From Sulfurimicrobium lacus (lineage in GTDB: Bacteria > Pseudomonadota > Gammaproteobacteria > Burkholderiales > Sulfuricellaceae): DNA of 64,000 nucleotides. The translations under genes and the position numbers were made by a program. The notes below the pieces were generated by a model. The model had not been told where the DNA came from and did no database searches. It saw only the letters and a program-made list of their open reading frames with translations. Below, in pieces: positions 42,032-52,267 of this stretch. The DNA lies in the NCBI RefSeq assembly GCF_011764585.1, contig NZ_AP022853.1:2761501-2825500 (forward strand), in the 5' to 3' direction. Numbering within the stretch: position 1 is the first letter of the stretch; each line of letters begins with the position of its first letter.

Positions 42032-43738
42032 CTATTTCTTTTTCACGAACATGTCGGTGATCGTCCCCTCAGCCATTTCCGCAGCGAAGCACAGCGTTTC
42101 CGACAAGGTGGGATGCGGATGAATGGTCAGGCCGAGGTCCTGCGCATCGGCCCCCATTTCCAGGGCCAGCACGGCTTCCGCGATCAACTCTCCGGCGTTG
42201 GGGCCGACGATCCCGGCCCCCAGCACGCGGCGCGTGTCTTTTTCGAGCAGCAGCTTGGTCACACCGTAATCGGCATTGATCGACAGCGCACGGCCGCTGG
42301 CCGCCCACGGGAAGGAGGCCTTCTCGTAGTCGATCCCCTGCGCCTTGGCCTCGGTTTCGGTCAGCCCCATCCATGCCACTTCGGGATCGGTGTAAGCCAC
42401 GGAGGGGATGGTGCGCGCATCGAAGGCCGCCTTGTGGCCGGCGATGACTTCCGCCGCCACCTTGGCCTCGTGCACCGCCTTGTGCGCCAGCATGGGCTGG
42501 CCGACGATGTCGCCGATGGCGAAGATGTGGGGCACGTTGGTGCGCTGCTGCTTGTCGACCGGGATAAAGCCCTGCTCGTTGACCAGGATACCGGCATTCT
42601 CCGCACCGATCAGCTTGCCGTTGGGACGACGCCCGACCGCCACCAGCACGCGGTCGAAGGATTGCGGCGCGGGGGCATTTTCGCCCTCGAAGCTCGCCAC
42701 GATGCCGTCTTTCCTGGCCTCTAGGCCGGCGACCTTGGTGTTCAGGAAAATCTCGTAGTGCTTCTCGATTTTCTTGTGCAGCGGCTTGACGATATCCTTG
42801 TCGCAGCCGGGAATGAGCTGTTCACCCAGTTCCACCACGGTGATTTTCGATCCCAGGGCGTGGTACACAGTAGCCATTTCCAGGCCGATGATGCCGCCGC
42901 CGATGACCAGCATTTTTTTCGGCACGTCCGCCAGTGCAAGGGCACCGGTGGAATCCATGACGCGCGGATCAACCGGAAAACTGGGTATCTTTACCGCCTG
43001 GGAGCCGGCGGCGACGATGGCGTTGTCGAATGAAACACTTACTTCGCCCTGTTCCGTCTCCACCTTGATGTGGTGAGGCGCGACGAACTGGCCGCGCCCC
43101 TGGATCACCTGCACATTGCGCTGTTTCGCCAGCTGCATCAGGCCGCCGGTGAGACGGTTCACCACGCTCTCTTTCCAGCCACGAACCTCGTCGATATCGA
43201 CCTTCGGCTTGGCGAACTTGACGCCGTGAGCGCCCATCTCCTCGGCCTCGGAAATCACCTTCGCCACATGCAGCAGCGCCTTGGAGGGTATGCAGCCGAC
43301 ATTGAGGCACACCCCGCCCAGGGCGGCGTAGCGTTCGATCAGCACGACCTTCTTGCCCAGGTCGGCAGCGCGAAAAGCGGCCGTGTAGCCGCCCGGACCA
43401 CCGCCGAGCACCACCACGTCAGCACGGATTTCATTGCCGGATGCCGCCTCAGGAGCGACGGAAGGCGCGGGTGCCGGGGTTGGGGCGGGTTCCACCTCAT
43501 CCACTTCCAGCGTCAGAATTTCTGCACCCCGGGACACCTTGTCACCCAGCTTGAGGCGAACCGATTTCACCACGCCGGCATGGCTGGAGGGAATCTCCAT
43601 GGTCGACTTCTCGCTTTCCAGCGTGACCAGGGCTGTTTCCTTTTCGATACGGTCTCCCGGCTTGACCAGCACCTCGATCACCGGAACGTCGTTGAAATCG
43701 CCAATGTCCGGCACGCTTACTTCGATGATTTTGCTCAT
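42032..43738 (-). CDS. lpdA: Dihydrolipoamide dehydrogenase with N-terminal lipoyl domain (E3 of PDH)
   Basis: The 568-residue protein has a lipoyl domain (residues 1-80, lipoylation lysine in TLESEKSTMEIPS) fused to a flavoprotein disulfide reductase. FAD binding is in VVVLGGGPGGYTAAFRAADLG, the redox disulfide in GGVCLNVGCIPSKALLHV, and the C-terminal base in IHPHPTLSETL. It reoxidises dihydrolipoamide in the pyruvate dehydrogenase complex using NAD+. It is the last gene of aceE-aceF-lpdA, 9 bp after aceF. The fused lipoyl domain is common in Betaproteobacteria. Confidence 0.95.
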   Translation of the reverse strand: MSKIIEVSVPDIGDFNDVPVIEVLVKPGDRIEKETALVTLESEKSTMEIPSSHAGVVKSVRLKLGDKVSRGAEILTLEVDEVEPAPTPAPAPSVAPEAASGNEIRADVVVLGGGPGGYTAAFRAADLGKKVVLIERYAALGGVCLNVGCIPSKALLHVAKVISEAEEMGAHGVKFAKPKVDIDEVRGWKESVVNRLTGGLMQLAKQRNVQVIQGRGQFVAPHHIKVETEQGEVSVSFDNAIVAAGSQAVKIPSFPVDPRVMDSTGALALADVPKKMLVIGGGIIGLEMATVYHALGSKITVVELGEQLIPGCDKDIVKPLHKKIEKHYEIFLNTKVAGLEARKDGIVASFEGENAPAPQSFDRVLVAVGRRPNGKLIGAENAGILVNEQGFIPVDKQQRTNVPHIFAIGDIVGQPMLAHKAVHEAKVAAEVIAGHKAAFDARTIPSVAYTDPEVAWMGLTETEAKAQGIDYEKASFPWAASGRALSINADYGVTKLLLEKDTRRVLGAGIVGPNAGELIAEAVLALEMGADAQDLGLTIHPHPTLSETLCFAAEMAEGTITDMFVKKK

Positions 43739-43747
43739 GAGTTATCC

Positions 43748-45040
43748 TTACAGCAGGAGACGGCGCACGTCGGACAGCACCGCCGAGAGGAACGAGGTCA
43801 TGCGTGCGCCCAGCGCCCCGTCGATCACGCGGTGGTCATAGGAAAGAGAAAGCGGCAACATCAGGCGCGGCACGAATTCCTTGCCATCCCACACCGGCTT
43901 CATCGAAGCGCGCGACACGCCGAGAATGGCGACTTCAGGGGAGTTCAGGATGGGGGTGAAATAGGTGCCACCGATGCCGCCCAGGCTGGAAATGGTGAAG
44001 CAGCCGCCCTGCATTTCGGTCGGACCGATCTTTTTCTCGCGCGCCTTGCCGGACAGCGTCATCAGCTCCTGCGAAATCGCCATCACACCTTTCTGGTCCA
44101 CGTCACGCACCACGGGCACGACCAGTCCGTCCGGCGTGTCGGCCGCGAAGCCGATATGAAAATACTTCTTCAGCACCAGGCTGTCGCCGTCCTCGCTCAG
44201 CGAGGAGTTGAATTGCGGGAATTCCTTGAGGCCTGCCAGCACTGCCTTCATCAGGAAGGGCAGCAGGGTCAGCTTGACGCCCTGCTTGGCAGCCTCGTCC
44301 AGCATGCCCTTGCGGAATGCTTCCAGCTCGGTGATATCCACCTCTTCGAACTGGGTGACATGCGGCGAGGCAACCCAGTTGCGGTGCAGATTGGCGCCGG
44401 ATATCTTCTGAATCCGCGACAGGGGCTTGATCTCGATTTCGCCGAACTTGGAGAAATCCACCGCGGGCAGGCCGGGCAAACCGAAATTCAGGCCGCCTGC
44501 CGCAGCACCGCGCGGCTTGGCCAGCTCGGCCTTGACGAACGCCTGCACGTCTTCCTTGAGAATGCGGCGCTTGGGGCCTGAGCCGTTGACCAGGGAAAGA
44601 TCGACGCCCAACTCGCGGGCAAAGGCGCGTACGGAGGGACTCGCGTGGACTTTTCCGCCGCTTTCGACCACCGCGGTCGATTGTCTGGTAGCCAGAGGAG
44701 GCTGGGGCGCCGATGCAGCCGCCGGTTTCGCCTCTGCCACAGGCTGGGGAACCGCAGCAACAGGTGCGGGTGCAGCAGCAGGCTGGCTCGCCACGACTTC
44801 AGCTGCTTCCATGGTCAGAATCAGGCTGCCTTCGGCAATTTTGTCGCCCACCTTGACGCGCAACGATTTCACCGTTCCCGCAAAAGGCGCGGGAATGTCC
44901 ATGGTGGACTTGTCGCTCTCCAGTGTAATGAGCGAATCCTCCGCCTTCACCACGTCGCCTTCCTTGACCAGCACCTCGATCACGTCCACTTCGGGAAAAT
45001 TTCCGATGTCCGGAACGCGCACTTCCTTGATATTTGACAC
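43748..45040 (-). CDS. aceF: Dihydrolipoamide acetyltransferase (E2 of PDH)
   Basis: The 430-residue protein has one lipoyl domain (lysine in [17 protein letters not shown]) and an Ala/Pro-rich linker. A peripheral-subunit-binding domain ([21 protein letters not shown]) and the catalytic core, with active-site [18 protein letters not shown], follow. It moves acetyl groups to CoA in the PDH core. A palindromic repeat fills the 95-bp gap to aceE. Confidence 0.95.
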   Translation of the reverse strand: MSNIKEVRVPDIGNFPEVDVIEVLVKEGDVVKAEDSLITLESDKSTMDIPAPFAGTVKSLRVKVGDKIAEGSLILTMEAAEVVASQPAAAPAPVAAVPQPVAEAKPAAASAPQPPLATRQSTAVVESGGKVHASPSVRAFARELGVDLSLVNGSGPKRRILKEDVQAFVKAELAKPRGAAAGGLNFGLPGLPAVDFSKFGEIEIKPLSRIQKISGANLHRNWVASPHVTQFEEVDITELEAFRKGMLDEAAKQGVKLTLLPFLMKAVLAGLKEFPQFNSSLSEDGDSLVLKKYFHIGFAADTPDGLVVPVVRDVDQKGVMAISQELMTLSGKAREKKIGPTEMQGGCFTISSLGGIGGTYFTPILNSPEVAILGVSRASMKPVWDGKEFVPRLMLPLSLSYDHRVIDGALGARMTSFLSAVLSDVRRLLL

Positions 45041-45067
45041 TATTATTTCTCCTAAACCTTCAGCTAT

Positions 45068-45132
45068 CCGTCATTGGAACGTAGCGCAGCGATCTGCTCG
45101 TCGAGGGAAAAGCTGCGCCAGCTCGCAATGAC
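45068..45132. repeat. Palindromic intergenic repeat between aceE and aceF
   Basis: The outer arms GTCATTG (45070-45076) and CAATGAC (45126-45132) enclose shorter pairs such as GCGCAGC and GCTGCGC. The layout resembles a widespread class of GTCATTGCGAG-type repeats in environmental Proteobacteria (recalled, not searched). It lies inside the pdh operon. Confidence 0.6.
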
Positions 45133-45135
45133 AAA

Positions 45136-47790
45136 TTACACCGTCACCGGATTGGGTTTATTGGGATCGATACCGTATTTCTTGATCGCTTCGCTCACCT
45201 TGGCTGCCGGCACCTGGCCTTCGTCGGCCAATGCCTTGAGCGCAGCCACCGCGACGTAATAACGGTCCACTTCGAAGAAGCGGCGCAGTTTTTCGCGGCT
45301 GTCGCTGCGGCCGAAGCCGTCGGTACCGAGCGTCACGTAGTTTGCCGGCACGAATTCGCGGATCAGGTCGGCATAGGCTTTCATGTAGTCGGTGGAGGCG
45401 ATGACCGGCTCCTTCCCGCCCTTGAGGCATTTCCCGACATAGCTCTCGCGCTGCGGCTTTTCCGGATGCAGCATGTTCCAGCGCTCTGCATCGAGGCCGT
45501 CGCGGCGCAACTCGTTGAAGCTGGTCACGCTCCACACTTCGGCGGACACGCCGAAATCGTTTTCCAGCAATTCGGCAGCCGCTTCCACTTCGCGCAGTAT
45601 GGTGCCCGAGCCCATGAGACGCACCTTGAGCTTCTTCTTGCCGGCCTTCTTCAGCAGGTACATGCCCTTGATGATGCCCTCTTCCACACCCTTGGGCATG
45701 GGCGGGTGAACGTAGTTTTCGTTCATCACCGTGAGGTAGTAGTACACGTCCTCCTGCTCCTTGTACATGCGGCGCAGGCCGTCCTGGATGATTACCGCCA
45801 GTTCGTAAGCGTAGGTCGGGTCGTAGCTGACGCAGTTGGGGATCATGGCCGCCTGCAGATGGCTGTGGCCGTCCTCGTGCTGCAAACCCTCGCCGTTGAG
45901 TGTGGTGCGCCCCGCCGTGCCGCCCAGCAGGAAGCCGCGCGCCCGTGCGTCGCCCGCCAGCCAGGCGAGGTCGCCGATGCGCTGGAAGCCGAACATCGAG
46001 TAATAGATGTAAAACGGGATCATCGCCACGCCGTGGTTGCTGTAGCTGGTCGCCGCGGCAACCCAGGAGGCGAATGCGCCGGCCTCGTTGATGCCTTCTT
46101 CGAGGATCTGGCCGGTCTTGGCTTCGCGGTAGTACATCACCTGGTCGGCATCCTGCGGCTCGTATAACTGGCCTTGCGAGGAATAGATGCCGAGCTGGCG
46201 GAACATGCCCTCCATGCCGAAAGTACGCGCCTCGTCAGGGACGATCGGCACCACGTTCTTGCCGATCACCTTGTCCTTGACCAGCGTGCCGAGCACGCGC
46301 ACGAAGGCCATGGTGGTGGAGATTTCACGCTCACCGGTTCCGGCAAGAATGGCATCGAAGTCCTTGAGCGAAGGCACATCGAGCGCGGCTGCTTTCTGAC
46401 GGCGCGCCGGCAGGTAACCGCCCAGGTCCTTGCGGCGCTGCTTGAGATACTGCATTTCCGCGCTGTCTTCGGCGGGACGGTAAAGCGGCACGCTGGATAG
46501 CTGGTCGTCGGAAATGGGGATATTGAAACGGTCGCGGAACTGCTTGAGCGAAACGTCGGACATTTTCTTCGCCTGGTGAGTGACGTTCTGGCCTTCGCCG
46601 GACTCGCCCATGCCGTAGCCCTTGACCGTCTTGGCAAGGATCACGGTCGGCTGGCCGGTGTGCCGGGTTGCCGCCGCGTAAGCCGCGTACACCTTGAACG
46701 GATCGTGACCGCCGCGATTCAGACGCCACACGTCTTCGTCCGACATGTTGGCGACCATTTCCAGCAGCTCCGGATACTTGCCGAAGAAATGCTGGCGCAC
46801 GTAGGCGCCGTCCTTGGCCTTGTAGTTCTGGTAATCACCGTCCACGCACTCTTCCATGCGCTTGAGCAGCAGACCCTTGGTGTCCTTCGCCAGCAGTGCG
46901 TCCCAGTGACGCCCCCACACCACCTTGATGACGTTCCAGCCGGCGCCGCGGAATACGCCTTCGAGTTCCTGGATGATTTTGCCGTTGCCGCGCACCGGGC
47001 CGTCCAGGCGCTGCAGGTTGCAGTTCACCACGAAGATCAGGTTGTCGAGTTTCTCGCGCCCGGCCAGCGAAATCGCGCCCAGAGATTCCGGCTCGTCGGT
47101 CTCGCCGTCGCCGAGGAAGGCCCAGACCTTGCGGTTCTCGGTATTCACCATGCCGCGATCGTTGAGGTACTTCATGAAGCGTGCCTGGTAAATCGCGGTC
47201 AACGGGCCCAGGCCCATGGACACGGTGGGGAATTGCCAGAAATCGGGCATCAGCCAGGGGTGCGGATAGGAAGGCAGGCCGCCACCGTCCACTTCCTGGC
47301 GGAAATTTTTCATCTGCTCGTCGCTCAGGCGGCCTTCCAGGTAGGCGCGCGCATAGATTCCTGGCGAGGAATGGCCCTGGATGTACAGCAGGTCGCCGCC
47401 GTGCTTGTCGTCCGGCGCATGGAAGAAATGGTTGAATCCCACGTCATACAAAGTCGCGGCGGAAGCGAAACTGGCGATATGCCCGCCGACACCGGGGCTT
47501 TTCTTGTTTGCCTGCATCACGGTAGCGATGGCATTCCAGCGGATCAGCGCGCGGATGCGCCGTTCCAGCGCGAGATCGCCGGGGAAGGTGTCTTCCTGAT
47601 GCACCGGAATGGTGTTGAGATAAGCCGTGCTGGCGGAATAAGGCAGGTTGGCGCCGCTGCGTCGCGCCTTGTCGATCATCTGCTCCAGCAGAAAATGGGC
47701 GCGCTCCGCACCTTCCAGCTCTAGAACCGCATCCATGGCGTCAAGCCACTCTTGCGTTTCCTGCGGATCCATGTCGGGGGTTGATGCCAT
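45136..47790 (-). CDS. aceE: Pyruvate dehydrogenase E1 component (homodimeric)
   Basis: The 884-residue thiamine-diphosphate enzyme starts MDPQETQEWLDAMDAVLELEG after a short lead. The ThDP motif runs from FLGDGETDEPES to NLIFVVNCNLQRLDGPV. The HQEDTFPGDLALERRIRALI and GHIASFASAATLYDVGFNHFF regions are as in the family. It decarboxylates pyruvate and passes the acetyl group to E2. It is first in aceE-aceF-lpdA and divergent from the aminopeptidase gene; the 104-bp gap 47791-47894 has no clear promoter pair. Confidence 0.97.
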   Translation of the reverse strand: MASTPDMDPQETQEWLDAMDAVLELEGAERAHFLLEQMIDKARRSGANLPYSASTAYLNTIPVHQEDTFPGDLALERRIRALIRWNAIATVMQANKKSPGVGGHIASFASAATLYDVGFNHFFHAPDDKHGGDLLYIQGHSSPGIYARAYLEGRLSDEQMKNFRQEVDGGGLPSYPHPWLMPDFWQFPTVSMGLGPLTAIYQARFMKYLNDRGMVNTENRKVWAFLGDGETDEPESLGAISLAGREKLDNLIFVVNCNLQRLDGPVRGNGKIIQELEGVFRGAGWNVIKVVWGRHWDALLAKDTKGLLLKRMEECVDGDYQNYKAKDGAYVRQHFFGKYPELLEMVANMSDEDVWRLNRGGHDPFKVYAAYAAATRHTGQPTVILAKTVKGYGMGESGEGQNVTHQAKKMSDVSLKQFRDRFNIPISDDQLSSVPLYRPAEDSAEMQYLKQRRKDLGGYLPARRQKAAALDVPSLKDFDAILAGTGEREISTTMAFVRVLGTLVKDKVIGKNVVPIVPDEARTFGMEGMFRQLGIYSSQGQLYEPQDADQVMYYREAKTGQILEEGINEAGAFASWVAAATSYSNHGVAMIPFYIYYSMFGFQRIGDLAWLAGDARARGFLLGGTAGRTTLNGEGLQHEDGHSHLQAAMIPNCVSYDPTYAYELAVIIQDGLRRMYKEQEDVYYYLTVMNENYVHPPMPKGVEEGIIKGMYLLKKAGKKKLKVRLMGSGTILREVEAAAELLENDFGVSAEVWSVTSFNELRRDGLDAERWNMLHPEKPQRESYVGKCLKGGKEPVIASTDYMKAYADLIREFVPANYVTLGTDGFGRSDSREKLRRFFEVDRYYVAVAALKALADEGQVPAAKVSEAIKKYGIDPNKPNPVTV

Positions 47791-47894
47791 GTTGCGCCTC
47801 CTGAAGTAGACTTTTGCCCAAACCTGTTATGATTCCTTAACTTGGCTACTTTGGTCAAGGTTTGAATACTGCCCACCATCCCGGACACCGCACC

Positions 47895-49386
47895 ATGACC
47901 GACACGAAGATAGTTGAAAAACAATCGGATATAACCGAACAGTCGGTCACAAAGAGCACCCATATATTAATCGTGCTCCCTCCGGCAAAAAGCTTTTCCC
48001 AGCTCGATGAAGCGATCCTGACGGATGTGCTGCGCGCGGATGTGCTGCGCGCCCGCATGCAGCGGCGCGGGGCAAAGCTCGATTCACTGAAAAAAACCCC
48101 GATGAGCGGCGACCTGGAACAAGGTGCGCTGGCGGCATGGGTCATGATCGACCCGGAGCAGAGCACTTTCGAACAGCACACGGCGATGCGCAAGGCGCTC
48201 GAACTGCTGTTGGCGGAGCAGCCCAGGGAAATCGTCATCGCGGTCAGCGGCACGCCGGAACAGCGCCGACTGGCAGCGGAAAACGCCATCTATTGCACCC
48301 TGGTAAACAGCGCCTTGTTGCCGGAACGCAAGAAAAAAGACGCGCGCAAGGCGCTGCAAAAAATCACCCTTTTCGGTCACCGATCCGAGGATGCGTATCG
48401 CACCCTGCGCGCGCAGGCGGCAGGCAACACCCTGGCACGCGAACTCACCATGCTGCCCGCCAACGACCTTACTCCCGGACTTTGACCGCGAGCGTATCCG
48501 CAAGCTGGCCAAGGAATCAGGCTGGAAATGCGAGGAATTCGACCTGAAGAAATTGCGCAAGATGGGAGCCGGTGCCTTTGTCGCGGTTGCGCAGGGCAGC
48601 GAGGAAGAAGACGCTGCCATCGTCCATCTCACCCACCGTCACCCGCGGGCAAAACAGACCGTCGCGCTGGTAGGCAAAGGCATCTGTTTCGATACCGGCG
48701 GGCACAACCTCAAGCCGGCACGCTACATGCACGGCATGCACGAAGACATGAACGGCTCGGCGGTGGCACTAGGCCTGCTGCTGGCGGCCAGCCAGGCGGA
48801 TCTGCCGGTCAACCTGGACGTCTGGCTCGCCATCGCCCAGAACCACATCAGCCCCAAAGCCTACAAGCAGAACGACGTGGTAACGGCGCTCAACGGCACC
48901 ACCATCGAAATCATCCACACCGATGCCGAAGGCCGCATGGTGCTGGCCGACACGCTCACCCTGGCCTCGCGCGCAAAACCCGACTTCATGCTGGATTTCG
49001 CCACCCTCACCGGCAGCATGGCCACCGCCCTCGGTGCGCGCTATTCCGGCATTTTCTGCAACCGCGAGAAGCTGCTGGCCGCCGCCCTCGCTGCCGGGAA
49101 GTCTTCGGGCGAGCGGGTCAACGCCTTCCCGCTCGATGCCGACTACGAAGAGGGCCTGGACAGCCAGATCGCCGACATCAAGCAATGCACCATGGAAGGC
49201 GAAGCCGACCACATCCTGGCGGCGCGTTTCCTCATGCGCTTCATCGAAAACTACACGCCCTGGCTGCACATGGACCTCTCCGCCAGCAACTGCAAGGGTG
49301 GGCTCGGCGCTGTGGCATCCGACGTAACGGGCTTCGGCGTGGCGTGGGGGGTTGAATTGTTGGGTAACCCCTTGGAGAAATTGTAA
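47895..49386 (+). CDS. M17 leucyl-aminopeptidase family protein, interrupted by a +1 frameshift at CTT-TGA-C
   Basis: Two overlapping frames make one M17 metallopeptidase of about 496 residues. The first ends at TGA 48483-48485 after LTMLPANDLTPGL. The second continues in the +1 frame with DRERIRKLAKESGW. The catalytic domain is intact: VGKGICFDTGGHNLKP, the acidic MHEDMNGSA, and HTDAEGRMVLADTL with the metal-binding Asp/Glu. The join lies at C48480-TT-TGA-C, and removing the G at 48484 would give the family-like LTPGLYRER. It could be a mutation, a sequencing error, or +1 frameshifting as in prfB, but no AGGGGG-type stimulator is seen. The ATG at 47895 is chosen; TTG at 47862 is possible. 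Confidence 0.8.
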
Positions 49387-49409
49387 AGCACGGCCCGCTG
49401 CGCTATAGT
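49381..49409 (+). promoter_or_regulatory. Candidate moaA promoter
   Basis: TTGTAA (49381-49386), a 17-bp spacer and TATAGT (49404-49409) match sigma-70 hexamers at 4 and 5 of 6 positions. The -35 includes the stop codon of the aminopeptidase gene. The ATG of moaA is 32 bp past the -10. Confidence 0.5.
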
Positions 49410-49441
49410 CAAAACCACTCCAGTCCTTCCCGGCGCCAGCC

Positions 49442-50428
49442 ATGAACGGTAACACCCCTCTTTCCGACCGCTTCCAGCGCAACATCGAATACCTGCGCCT
49501 GTCGGTCACCGACCGCTGCGACCTGCGCTGCAGCTATTGCATGCCGGAGGATTTCAAGGGCTACGAGGAGCCGGAACACTGGCTCAATTTCGACGAAGTC
49601 GAGCGCCTGATCGGGGCTTTCGCGCGCCTGGGCGTGAAGCGCCTGCGCCTGACCGGCGGCGAACCGCTGTTGCGGCGCAATCTGCCGGAACTGGCCAGAC
49701 GCCTGTCCGCCCTGCCCGGCATCGAGGATTTATCCCTCAGCACCAACGCTACACAACTCTCCAAGTACGCGCATTCCCTGCACAATGCGGGCGTGTCCCG
49801 CATCAACGTCAGTCTCGACTCGCTGCAGCGCGAGCGGATCGCGCAGATCACCGGGCGCGACTGCCTGGACAAGATCCTGGCCGGCCTGATGGCGGGCAAG
49901 GAAGCGGGATTCGCGCCGATCAAGATCAACATGGTGGCGCAGCAAGGCGTCAACGACGACGAAATCGACGCCATGGTGGCGTTCTGCCTCGAACACGGCT
50001 TCATCCTGCGCTTCATCGAAACCATGCCGGTCGGCAGCACCGGCCGCAACGCGCAATACCTTGACCTGCAGCCGGTCAAACTGCGCCTGCAGGAACGTTT
50101 CGGCCTGGTTGAGGGCGTGATGCCCGGTGGCGGGCCGGCACGCTATCTGAAATCGCGGGACGGAAAATTCAGCGTAGGCTTCATCACCCCGATTTCCCAG
50201 CATTTTTGCGAGACCTGCAACCGAGTACGCCTGGCGGTGGACGGGACGCTTTACACGTGCCTGGGACAGGATGAAAAATTCGAGTTCCGGCCGTTGCTGC
50301 GCGGCGGCATTTCAGATGCGGAACTTGAAGACGCCATACGCAACGCCATTTCACTAAAGCCTGAGCGCCACGAATTCAAGGAAGAGCCCGGCAAGATCGT
50401 GCGTTTTATGTCGACCACGGGCGGCTGA
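49442..50428 (+). CDS. moaA: GTP 3',8-cyclase MoaA
   Basis: The 328-residue radical SAM enzyme starts molybdenum cofactor synthesis. The N-terminal cluster motif CDLRCSYCMPEDF and the C-terminal cluster cysteines in HFCETCNRVRLAVDGTLYTCLG are present. So are LRLTGGEPLLRR and the conserved C-terminal Gly-Gly (FMSTTGG). Partner moa genes are not in the window. It is convergent with fimV, 18 bp apart. Confidence 0.96.
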   Translation: MNGNTPLSDRFQRNIEYLRLSVTDRCDLRCSYCMPEDFKGYEEPEHWLNFDEVERLIGAFARLGVKRLRLTGGEPLLRRNLPELARRLSALPGIEDLSLSTNATQLSKYAHSLHNAGVSRINVSLDSLQRERIAQITGRDCLDKILAGLMAGKEAGFAPIKINMVAQQGVNDDEIDAMVAFCLEHGFILRFIETMPVGSTGRNAQYLDLQPVKLRLQERFGLVEGVMPGGGPARYLKSRDGKFSVGFITPISQHFCETCNRVRLAVDGTLYTCLGQDEKFEFRPLLRGGISDAELEDAIRNAISLKPERHEFKEEPGKIVRFMSTTGG

Positions 50429-50446
50429 CGCCGCAAGGAAAAAAGC

Positions 50447-52099
50447 CTAGCTACCCTTTTCTGCGTCGCTTTCGGGGTGCGTTTTTGTCGGCTTGAAAGG
50501 TTCAGGGAAAAGCGGGTCGAACCCCAGACTATCGTCTTCTTTCAACGCTTCTGGTTGTGCTTCCTTCACCTCGGACGGCTTGTCGTCAAGGACGAATTCC
50601 AGCGGCGTATCCAGGGCCGGAAGTTCCGGCACGGGGGGCGCCGCCTCGGCAGGCGCCTCGTTCTCCGCCTCGGAGCTGGCATAAAGCGGATTCGCGCCAT
50701 CCAGCTGGCGTCCCAGTTTGTGCACCAGCACCCGCAAACCGCTATCGTCCATCGTCGCCTGGCAACGCAGGGCAAGCTGTTCGAACTCCTGTTTCATACC
50801 CAGCGTGCTGTAGGTTTCAAACAGCTTTTTCCATAACTGGACGTCATCCGGATGTTTCTCCAGATATTCCTGCAATAGCTCGATGGCCCGGTTAGACCAG
50901 CCATAAGCGAGGTAAAGATCCGCTTCATCCAGCACGGACTCCGCCTCGGTGAATGTAACGGACTCGTTCGAGGTATCGAAAATGCTGGTAACGCTGTGAT
51001 AGAGCTCGTCTTCCTGGTTGTTCGCGGGCGCTGTTGCGGCGCGCTTCTCGCCGTGCAGTGCTGACGGCATGGAATACGTCACATCGGGGGAAAACTCCTG
51101 GCGCAACTCCTCTTCCAGCCATGCCGCGGCCTGCCGCCTGCGCCACCGCCACCACACCGAAATCAGCAGCGCCAGAATCAGGGAAACGCCTGCCAATCCT
51201 CGCAGGGAGAGGCTTTCCAGTCCGCCCAACCATTTATCCAGCACACCGGGCGAGGTCTGCAAGGGTATGTGCGCGGGAGCCGTGGCCAGGCGCTCGCTCA
51301 TGGCCAGGTGTTTGTCGGTCTTGGCAAGCGCCACCTGCAACTCACCGATTTGAGATTCAAGCTGCATGATGCGGTTTTTCATGCTGAGAGTATTGGCGAC
51401 CTGGTCGTCAGCATCCAGCAAGCGCTGCTTTTCGCGCAGTTGTCGACGCTGATCCTCGCTCATTTTTCCCAGCAAGGATAAATCGAGCCCCTCGCTGGAG
51501 AGCTTGAGGCGAAATTCTCCTTCGCCGCCGGCCGGCGCGTGCTCGGGCGGCATTTTTTCCGGCGAACTCGCGGCGGCGGGGGAAGAGACAGGCTTTGGTG
51601 CGATTCGCGCCTTGCGCGGTTTGCGGGGTGCGACTTCGGATTTCGCGACCGGTGGCACACTCGGCTCCGTCACGGGAAGCGAAGGTGCGGGTGAGGCCGG
51701 CACTTCGGGATCGAGCAACACGGTGAACACCCGGTTAATTCGCCCCTGGCCGCAATCGGCCTGTATCAACAGACGCGCAAAGGGTTCACCGATGGCGTGC
51801 TGCGAACTGATTTCAAGCTGCATGCGCCCGTCCACCTGTTCCAGCGCCAGACGAGCGCGGGTCAGGTAGGTGAAATCATCCTGGCGCTCGGGACGCACCA
51901 GAGAAAAGCAACTGTCATCGAGTTGCTCACCCTTGTCTGCCTTAACCGGGATCGAAGCGCGCAGGGGTTGGCCAAGACTGGAATGCAAGGCGAGGTCGCC
52001 CAATATCATGGCGGAGGAAGTCGAAGAGGACAGGCCGACACAGGACACAACCCCCGCGGCCAACAATCTCGCTGCCAATATCCTGATCCGCATCCCCAT
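50447..52099 (-). CDS. fimV: FimV/HubP-type polar protein
   Basis: The 550-residue protein has a signal peptide and a FimV N-terminal domain (ILGDLALHSSLGQPLRASIPV). A basic/proline linker, a coiled coil (about residues 215-275), one membrane helix (about 295-315) and a cytoplasmic acidic region follow. Two TPR-like helices with FimV character (ADLYLAYGWSNRAIELLQEY, LWKKLFETYSTLGMKQEFEQ) come next. FimV organises type IV pili, polarity and twitching. The usual LysM motif is not evident and the protein is shorter than Pseudomonas FimV. A related shorter protein is at 15999-16973. Confidence 0.82.
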   Translation of the reverse strand: MGMRIRILAARLLAAGVVSCVGLSSSTSSAMILGDLALHSSLGQPLRASIPVKADKGEQLDDSCFSLVRPERQDDFTYLTRARLALEQVDGRMQLEISSQHAIGEPFARLLIQADCGQGRINRVFTVLLDPEVPASPAPSLPVTEPSVPPVAKSEVAPRKPRKARIAPKPVSSPAAASSPEKMPPEHAPAGGEGEFRLKLSSEGLDLSLLGKMSEDQRRQLREKQRLLDADDQVANTLSMKNRIMQLESQIGELQVALAKTDKHLAMSERLATAPAHIPLQTSPGVLDKWLGGLESLSLRGLAGVSLILALLISVWWRWRRRQAAAWLEEELRQEFSPDVTYSMPSALHGEKRAATAPANNQEDELYHSVTSIFDTSNESVTFTEAESVLDEADLYLAYGWSNRAIELLQEYLEKHPDDVQLWKKLFETYSTLGMKQEFEQLALRCQATMDDSGLRVLVHKLGRQLDGANPLYASSEAENEAPAEAAPPVPELPALDTPLEFVLDDKPSEVKEAQPEALKEDDSLGFDPLFPEPFKPTKTHPESDAEKGS

Positions 52100-52235
52100 C
52101 AGTTACCGATCTTGTCCTAAATATATATTCAAGAAAATCGAGGCGTTACGCCGCATCCGGCGTGGATTATAGCACGCTGTCGTTAAAGTCCTTGTGGCGA
52201 GGACCAACGGAGGATAGCAAAACCCTGTGCAGCGC

Positions 52236-52260
52236 ATCCGGCGTGAAGCTCACGCCGGAT
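52236..52260 (-). terminator. Hairpin downstream of typA
   Basis: A perfect 11-bp stem ATCCGGCGTGA/TCACGCCGGAT with a 3-base loop lies 7 bp past the typA stop. There is no good T run. A second copy of the CATCCGGCGTG core, as ACGCCG/CGGCGT, lies at 52147-52162. The 168-bp gap holds nothing else recognised. Confidence 0.55.
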
Positions 52261-52267
52261 GATTTAC

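Noticed and set aside
52147-52260. CATCCGGCGTG motifs as enterobacterial REP elements
   Set aside because: The core looks similar, but the two copies are simple hairpins near the typA end and the organism is not enterobacterial.
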